Below are positions 6,461 through 10,627 of a DNA stretch of 10,627 nt, in pieces. The DNA is from Oscillospiraceae bacterium (lineage in GTDB: Bacteria; Bacillota; Clostridia; Oscillospirales; Oscillospiraceae), in NCBI GenBank assembly GCA_031260745.1, contig JAISKY010000127.1:1-10627 (forward strand), written 5' to 3'. Position 1 is the stretch's first letter; each line of letters starts with the position of its first letter. The notes beneath the pieces are model-generated. The model saw only the letters and a program-made list of their open reading frames with translations. It was not told the DNA's origin and ran no database searches. The translations under genes were made by a program, and so were the position numbers.

Positions 6461-6823
6461 CTATTCCTCCGACGTTTCTCCGTCTACCGCAAGTTCTTTG
6501 AGCATACTTGATATTTTCACCGATTGCTCGATTGAGTCGTCAATGATAAACGTAAGCTCCGGAGTATTTCTTAGGTTCAGACTGCGGCTTAACCCGCCGC
6601 GCAGAAATCCCGTAGCGGATTTCAGACCTTTTCTAAGTTCCTTTGCCGATTCCACGTTCAACCCGGACAGATAGACTTTGCAATAGTTCAAGTCCGAGCT
6701 TGTATCCGCTCGCACTATCGTCAGCATCGCACCGCTGACGCGAGGGTCTTTGACCTCGCGTAGTAATGCCGAAAGCTCCCGCGTTATATCTTCGTTTATT
6801 CTTGCTATCTTATTGTTGTTCAT
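6461..6823 (-). CDS. rbfA: Ribosome-binding factor A
   Basis: A 120-residue KH-fold protein that aids late maturation of the 30S subunit around the 5' end of 16S rRNA. Visible are the opening helix IARINEDITRELSALL (6-21), VKDPRVSG (24-31), the AKVYLSG-like strand (CKVYLSG, 48-54) and LRNTPELTFIIDDSIEQ (84-100). Full length. SD AGGAG (6832-6828) lies four bases before the ATG, in the 14-base gap after uppS. In most Firmicutes rbfA follows infB; here it follows uppS. Confidence 0.95.
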   Translation of the reverse strand: MNNNKIARINEDITRELSALLREVKDPRVSGAMLTIVRADTSSDLNYCKVYLSGLNVESAKELRKGLKSATGFLRGGLSRSLNLRNTPELTFIIDDSIEQSVKISSMLKELAVDGETSEE

Positions 6824-6837
6824 AATTCTCCTATTAT

Positions 6838-7560
6838 TTAAGCGCCACCGTATCGGCGGTTTCGCTTGGAATACTCCGCTAAAATTGAATCGAACTCCGC
6901 CGAGGTAAAATCAGGCCACAGCGTATCGGTGAAATATAACTCCGTATACGCCAATTGCCACAGCAAAAAGTTGGACAGACGTTTTTCGCCGCCCGGACGA
7001 ATCAGCAAATCCGGGTCGGGAATGTTCGCCGTGTCCAGGCAATCGCCCAACGGTTTTCCGCTCAGATTCGACTTAGCCGCCGCGCGGGTAAGCTCGTCGC
7101 GTCCTCCGTAATTCACGCACAGGTTAACCTGAAACCCGCTTATTACGGACGAAAGCTCAATGGTTCTCGAAATCAGCGACTTTATGCGCTCCGAAAGCGG
7201 CTCCGTATCACCTAGTATATTCAGGCGTATGCCCTCGCTGACCATTTTTTCGATTGCCTCAAGCAAATAATCCTCAAGCAGACGAAGAATTGCGGAAACC
7301 TCAAATTTGTCGCGTTTCCAGTTCTCGGTGCTGAACGCGTATACGGTCAGGTAGTCAAGCCCCAGGTCTCGGCAATGGTACGCGATTGTTCTGAAAGTTT
7401 CCGCGCCGGCTTTATGCCCCATCGCCCTAACCATATTGCGGGCTTTCGCCCATCGACCGTTACCGTCCATTATTATCGCGACGTGCTTAGGCAACACTAC
7501 GCCGCCCCCCTCGTTAAGGGAGGCAGTCGCCGCCGGATTCCGCGCGGAACTAGATTTCAT
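6838..7560 (-). CDS. uppS: Undecaprenyl diphosphate synthase (isoprenyl transferase)
   Basis: A 240-residue cis-prenyltransferase that adds isopentenyl units to farnesyl diphosphate to make the lipid carrier of cell-wall synthesis. Motifs: HVAIIMDGNGRWAKAR (26-41; catalytic Asp32), YAFSTENW (74-81), and RPGGEKRLSNFLLWQ (188-202), with the usual C-terminal RRYGG (235-239). The ATG at 7560 overlaps frr by 11 bases and has AAGGA upstream within frr. A second start is credible: GTG at 7497 (codon 22), seven bases after a GAGGGGGG SD, giving 219 residues beginning just before the conserved HVAIIMDG. The first 21 residues are low-complexity and not conserved in my reading, so the shorter form is a real option. 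Confidence 0.95.
   Translation of the reverse strand: MKSSSARNPAATASLNEGGGVVLPKHVAIIMDGNGRWAKARNMVRAMGHKAGAETFRTIAYHCRDLGLDYLTVYAFSTENWKRDKFEVSAILRLLEDYLLEAIEKMVSEGIRLNILGDTEPLSERIKSLISRTIELSSVISGFQVNLCVNYGGRDELTRAAAKSNLSGKPLGDCLDTANIPDPDLLIRPGGEKRLSNFLLWQLAYTELYFTDTLWPDFTSAEFDSILAEYSKRNRRYGGA
7504..7524 (-). promoter_or_regulatory. Hairpin over the SD of the alternative uppS start
   Basis: On the minus strand GCCTCCC (7524-7518) can pair with GGGGGGC (7510-7504), with one G-T wobble and loop TTAACGA. The right arm contains most of the GAGGGGGG SD for the GTG at 7497. If the hairpin forms, this start would be masked unless ribosomes translating frr or the ATG at 7560 melt it. Confidence 0.35.
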
Positions 7561-8107
7561 ACAGCTCTTTTTCCTTGCCGGCGGTAAGCTCGTCGATTTT
7601 CTTGATAAAATCGTCGGTCATCTTCTGCAAATCCTTCTCGCTGTCTTTCAAGTCGTCCTCGGTGATTTCGGATTTTTTCTTTTGAGCCTTAAACTTTTCG
7701 GCGTAATCGCGCCGAATATTCCGAATCGCGACTTTACCTTCTTCGCTGTAGGTTTTGACTTGCTTGACAAGTTCCTTACGGCGTTCCTCGGTAAGCTGAG
7801 GAAATGCCAGACGTATTATCTTTCCGTCATTCGCCGGATTTATACCAAGCTCGCTGGTCTGAATCGCTTTCTCAATCAGTTTCAGACTGGAGTTATCCCA
7901 CGGTTGAATGCTGATTATCCTGGGGTCAGGCACCGAGATTGTCGCGATTTGAGCAATCGGAGTCGGTTGACCGTAATAATCCACGCTTATTTGGTCAAGC
8001 ACCGCCGGATTTGCTCTGCCTGCGCGAACAGTGGCGAACTCGCTTTTTAAGGCGTCCACCGTTTTATTCATTCGCGCGTCTATTTCTGTTTTGTCTGTCG
8101 GATTCAT
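7550..8107 (-). CDS. frr: Ribosome recycling factor
   Basis: A full-length 185-residue factor that, with EF-G, splits the post-termination ribosome. Signature segments: TVRAGRANPAVLD (26-38), YYGQPTPI (44-51) at the hinge, FPQLTEERRKELVK (102-115), and AIRNIRRD (127-134) with Arg129 and Arg132 in the helix that contacts 23S rRNA. SD AGGGGG (8120-8115) is seven bases from the ATG. It overlaps the long form of uppS by 11 bases and follows pyrH across an AT-rich gap. Confidence 0.97.
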   Translation of the reverse strand: MNPTDKTEIDARMNKTVDALKSEFATVRAGRANPAVLDQISVDYYGQPTPIAQIATISVPDPRIISIQPWDNSSLKLIEKAIQTSELGINPANDGKIIRLAFPQLTEERRKELVKQVKTYSEEGKVAIRNIRRDYAEKFKAQKKKSEITEDDLKDSEKDLQKMTDDFIKKIDELTAGKEKELYEI

Positions 8108-8120
8108 ATAAAAACCCCCT

Positions 8121-8206
8121 AAAAAAATTATAAATTATAAATTATAAATTAAACAAGCCTGTTAACCTCTGCAAACCAATTAAGACTTTTTTATTTTATA
8201 ATTTTA
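8121..8206. repeat. AT-rich inverted repeat with 7-bp tandem repeat between pyrH and frr
   Basis: ATTATAA is repeated 3.6 times in tandem at 8127-8151. AAAATTATAAA (8124-8134) and TTTATAATTTT (8195-8205) form an 11-bp perfect inverted repeat bracketing the gap. Read leftward each tandem unit contains TATAAT, and a weak TTGTTT lies 18 bases before the last copy, so an frr-proximal promoter is possible. No encoded protein. Small-element origin is only a guess. Confidence 0.5.
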
Positions 8207-8923
8207 GCTTACTGTTGAGCCTAGTTTTTCGCCCATAATTACGCGGTAGATGTTGTCGGGGTCCTCCAGCGCGAACACAATAAGCGGTATCTGATTGTCC
8301 ATAGACATACTTGTCGCCGTGCTGTCCATAACTCCAAGCTGACGCGAAAGAATATCGGCGTACGTAATCTCGTCGAACTTAACGGCGTCGGAGTTTATAT
8401 TCGGGTCGCTGTCGTAAATGCCGTCCACGCCGTTCTTGCCCAGCAGAATCGCGTCCGCTTTAAGCTCCGCCGCGCACAGTACCGCCGCGGTATCGGTAGA
8501 GAAATACGGACGCCCGACTCCGCACCCGAAGATTACGACGCGGCCTTTTTCAAAGTGCCGAATCGCTCTTGCGCGAATGTACGGTTCCGCTACCGCGCGA
8601 ATTTCCAACGCAGTCTGAACTCTGACGGGAACGTCCATCTGCTCCAAAACGTCCGCGACGGCTAACGCGTTCATCACAGTACCCATCATACCCATATGGT
8701 CGGCTCTTACGCGGTCAACTTTGCCGTTGCCGTCTTTAGCTCCGCGCCAAAAGTTGCCGCCGCCGACGATAACACCGACCTGAACTCCCGCCGCTACGCA
8801 CTTTTTCAGCGCGGCGCATACGTTTTGAAGTACGTCGAAATCCAGTCCGACGCGCTTATCGCCCGCAAGCGCCTCGCCGCTTAGTTTCAGCATAACGCGC
8901 CTGTACTTTGGTTTAACGTCCAT
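8204..8923 (-). CDS. pyrH: UMP kinase
   Basis: A 239-residue amino-acid-kinase-fold enzyme that phosphorylates UMP with ATP, the step feeding UTP and CTP. Motifs: KLSGEAL (13-19), GGGNFWRG (54-61), DHMGMMGTVMNAL (75-87), GRPYFSTDTAA (137-147) and DGIYDSDP (167-174). I chose the ATG at 8923 because GGGAGG (8935-8930) lies six bases upstream; a TTG two codons earlier would sit directly on the SD. The nucleotide-binding loop reads GVGRP (135-139) where many homologues have GTGNP; actinobacterial enzymes also vary here. The gene starts 32 bases after the permease gene, so it may share that transcript. rpsB and tsf, the usual upstream neighbours, are absent. Confidence 0.96.
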   Translation of the reverse strand: MDVKPKYRRVMLKLSGEALAGDKRVGLDFDVLQNVCAALKKCVAAGVQVGVIVGGGNFWRGAKDGNGKVDRVRADHMGMMGTVMNALAVADVLEQMDVPVRVQTALEIRAVAEPYIRARAIRHFEKGRVVIFGCGVGRPYFSTDTAAVLCAAELKADAILLGKNGVDGIYDSDPNINSDAVKFDEITYADILSRQLGVMDSTATSMSMDNQIPLIVFALEDPDNIYRVIMGEKLGSTVS

Positions 8924-8955
8924 TCGCAACCTCCCAAGTTTTAATATTATTTGTC

Positions 8956-9801
8956 CTATTTCAGCTCCGCTTTACGGAACAGTAAGTACGATATACCCGA
9001 CGTTACCGCAATCGTTCCGACTGATACGCCTACAAGGTATATCACACGTCCCGAAGTGAGCGGAATACCGGGTACTCCGTAGCCGAAATGCTCGCCGAGG
9101 GTCGTGGCAAGTCTCATAGGGTGATGTTTATTGATAAAATCAATTATCGGATTGCCCTGTATTCTTGATATAACCGTACCGTACGCAAGTATGTATGCGA
9201 TATTCACGGCAAACGACCTAATAACGTCGCGGAATATAAACGTCACCATTACGGGTATGCTCATTACGGCGCAATCCAATAATATCCGCAACCCGACGCG
9301 GGTCCAAACCGCTCCGGCGGATAATATGCCCGGCACTCCGTGTCCGTAGAATAGCTGCGGAACCCAAACTCCGACAAATGAGAAAACCGCTAAAACAATA
9401 TATGATACAATCACCTTTGAAACAAGAATCCTACCTCTTGAAATTCCCGCGTAAACCGGAATATTTATCGTGCGGGAGGTAAACGCCCGGCCAATCAGAA
9501 ACGCCGGGAAAATCATCGCCAAAAACGGAGTTACTTCGTTGGCTGACATCCAATCCATAAACCAACGGTCGGGAGTAAATATATACGCGTCGTGCCACGA
9601 GATGAAATCTTCCAAATTCGTGAAACTCGTAAGATACATACGATTCAGTTCGTCCAACGGCCAGATTTTATACGGCACAATATGGAGATATTTCGCCATG
9701 CTCGCTACAATTAACATAAAGCCGATATAGACTGCCAAACAAACGAGTAACGACCAGTCGCGCGAAGTCGTTCGCGCTTCCGCTTTTAACGCTTTTGTCA
9801 T
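8956..9801 (-). CDS. ABC-2-type transporter permease
   Basis: A 281-residue membrane protein with about six hydrophobic segments: roughly 16-36, 92-105, 126-148, 168-190, 193-213 and 252-274. A large outer loop lies between the first two, with several aromatic residues (44-90). The layout, short basic ends and final RKAELK fit the ABC-2 permeases that pair with BcrA/NatA-like ATPases. The start codon shares one base with the ATPase stop (TAATG), and GGGAGG lies about nine bases upstream, so the two are made together. Substrate cannot be read from sequence; family members export peptides, antibiotics or sodium, or act in bacitracin-type resistance. Confidence 0.85.
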   Translation of the reverse strand: MTKALKAEARTTSRDWSLLVCLAVYIGFMLIVASMAKYLHIVPYKIWPLDELNRMYLTSFTNLEDFISWHDAYIFTPDRWFMDWMSANEVTPFLAMIFPAFLIGRAFTSRTINIPVYAGISRGRILVSKVIVSYIVLAVFSFVGVWVPQLFYGHGVPGILSAGAVWTRVGLRILLDCAVMSIPVMVTFIFRDVIRSFAVNIAYILAYGTVISRIQGNPIIDFINKHHPMRLATTLGEHFGYGVPGIPLTSGRVIYLVGVSVGTIAVTSGISYLLFRKAELK

Positions 9802-10523
9802 TACTTTGTACCTCCCGCAACTAAGTCTACGAAGTAGTTTTCAAGGTTTTGGTCTTTACCCTCGATTCGGGTTTGCAGTTCTTCGCGGGAAACGCGCTCT
9901 ATTATTTTACCCTTGTGAATGAAAATGTAATCAGTTGCGATTTCCCACAGCTCGCGAAGCAAATGACTTGAAATCAGAAACGTAGTGCCTTTGCGGTTAA
10001 GCTCAAGGATAAGCTCCCGAACGTCCTTAACGCCGAGCGGGTCAAGTCCGTTAATCGGCTCGTCAAGCAGTACGACCTCCGGGTCGCCGACTAACGCCGC
10101 CGCGATTCCGTAGCGCTGTTTGTTGCCCATCGACATACTTCGCAGTACGGTGTTATAGTCGTCGTCTTTGCCGAAACCGACGGTTTCGCCTAACTCCGTA
10201 ACGTCGGAGCGCGTACCTTTCAGTACGTCTATGGTTTTCAGGTTCTCTTTCCACGACAGGTTCTCGTAGAACACCGGGTGTTCGATAAGTATTCCCAACC
10301 GCCGACGGTTCGCGGGATTTGTATCGCCGAAAATCGAGTATTCTCCGGCGTTAGGTTCGCTTAACCCCGAAAGGATTCGGAGCAACGTCGTTTTACCCGC
10401 GCCGTTCTGTCCGACAAGTCCATAAATCCTGCCGCGCTTCAACGTCAGCGAAACATTGTCGAGCGCGCGCCTTCTCCTGTAACGCTTGCTGACATTGCTT
10501 AGGTTGATTACCGTGTCTGACAT
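9801..10523 (-). CDS. ABC transporter ATP-binding protein (BcrA/NatA-like)
   Basis: A 240-residue ATPase for the adjoining permease. Walker A is GQNGAGKTT (38-46; Lys44), Walker B VVLLDEP (150-156; Glu155), D-loop GLDP (159-162), and the switch His is His187 in SSHLL. The signature segment reads MSMGN-KQR (130-137) instead of LSGGQ-xQR, and the Q-loop position carries Glu81 in LIEHPVFY (79-86). Both are common in the bacitracin-type branch, so the protein should still be active. The SD GGGAGG (10536-10531) is seven bases from the ATG. It starts 17 bases after an upstream gene, pointing to one operon whose promoter lies outside the window. Confidence 0.9.
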   Translation of the reverse strand: MSDTVINLSNVSKRYRRRRALDNVSLTLKRGRIYGLVGQNGAGKTTLLRILSGLSEPNAGEYSIFGDTNPANRRRLGILIEHPVFYENLSWKENLKTIDVLKGTRSDVTELGETVGFGKDDDYNTVLRSMSMGNKQRYGIAAALVGDPEVVLLDEPINGLDPLGVKDVRELILELNRKGTTFLISSHLLRELWEIATDYIFIHKGKIIERVSREELQTRIEGKDQNLENYFVDLVAGGTK

Positions 10524-10540
10524 ACTGATACCTCCCGGAT

Positions 10541-10627
10541 TTATTTATGATAAGCGTCTACGAGCCCTCTTTTAATCTCCATTTGCCGGGTCTGTACTGT
10601 TCCCAGATACGTTGGTTCGTAGACCCG
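10541..10627 (-). CDS. 3' end of an unidentified gene upstream of the ABC ATPase
   Basis: The minus strand is open from the window edge to a TAA at 10543-10541, giving 28 C-terminal residues that begin RVYEPTYLGTVQTRQMEIKR. The composition looks like a folded protein, and the stop lies 17 bases before the ATPase ATG, a typical operon spacing. I do not recognise the family. A regulator or another transporter subunit is a frequent neighbour of such ABC pairs, but nothing in these residues decides it. Confidence 0.5.
   Translation of the reverse strand, partial: RVYEPTYLGTVQTRQMEIKRGLVDAYHK

Noticed and set aside
7436..8050. 204-codon plus-strand open frame antisense to frr and uppS
   Set aside because: It lies opposite two clear conserved genes; the product matches no family and there is no good SD.
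8127..8151. Short tandem repeat considered as a CRISPR remnant
   Set aside because: Units are seven bases with no spacers and pure A/T; no cas genes nearby.
8924..8929. TTG start for pyrH two codons upstream of the ATG
   Set aside because: The SD GGGAGG directly abuts this TTG, leaving no spacer; the ATG at 8923 has the ideal six-base distance.
10587..10627. Stem with a GGTTCG loop considered as a tRNA fragment
   Set aside because: No five-pair T arm around the TTC, no anticodon arm, and the minus strand is an open coding frame with operon spacing.

Overview
The window reads as a stretch of chromosome from an anaerobic Firmicute of class Clostridia, probably uncultivated. The signs are strong Shine-Dalgarno (SD) sequences of the GGAGG type, sigma-70/SigA-like promoters with extended -10 elements, TGA used as stop, and several typically clostridial families: a DUF4358-type lipoprotein, a CD1247-type acidic coiled-coil protein, and the lipoyl-less E2/CAT-fold protein. 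Genes are closely packed and look native. I see no insertion sequence, prophage, CRISPR array, rRNA or tRNA.

Layout. Positions 1-586 are AT-rich with no convincing gene and a few small hairpins. A near-consensus promoter (587-615) and a hairpin-rich leader open a rightward operon of three genes: an E2/chloramphenicol-acetyltransferase-fold protein with Glu where the catalytic His is expected (763-1644), a surface SGNH/GDSL esterase lipoprotein (1688-2488), and a DUF4358-like lipoprotein (2485-2970). Elongation factor P follows with its own promoter (3104-3667). Next is a striking acidic coiled-coil, zinc-ribbon protein with a histidine-alternating tail (3764-4480). A nested, apparently bidirectional terminator (4500-4570) separates this rightward half from the leftward half.

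The leftward half, read from right to left, has the 3' end of an unidentified gene (10541-10627), an ABC exporter pair (ATPase 9801-10523, permease 8956-9801), then pyrH, frr, uppS, rbfA, nrnA and a D-amino-acid aminotransferase. All sit tightly spaced or overlapping, apart from one AT-rich repeat-bearing gap between pyrH and frr. The order is a condensed version of the common pyrH-frr-uppS-(cdsA-dxr-...-nusA-infB)-rbfA-nrnA region, with the whole middle block missing from here. The group links pyrimidine nucleotide supply (UMP kinase), ribosome recycling and 30S maturation, nanoRNA/pAp turnover, and two inputs to peptidoglycan synthesis (undecaprenyl diphosphate and D-amino acids).

The strongest unexplained sequence-scale signal is that GATC does not occur once in 10,627 bases, where about 41 would be expected by chance. 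This suggests genome-wide avoidance of a restriction or methylation target. Other points of interest are the putative pseudo-acyltransferase/esterase/lipoprotein operon, the metal-binding architecture at 3764-4480, and a hairpin that could hide the SD of an alternative uppS start. All functional calls rest on reading motifs by eye; no database search was run.
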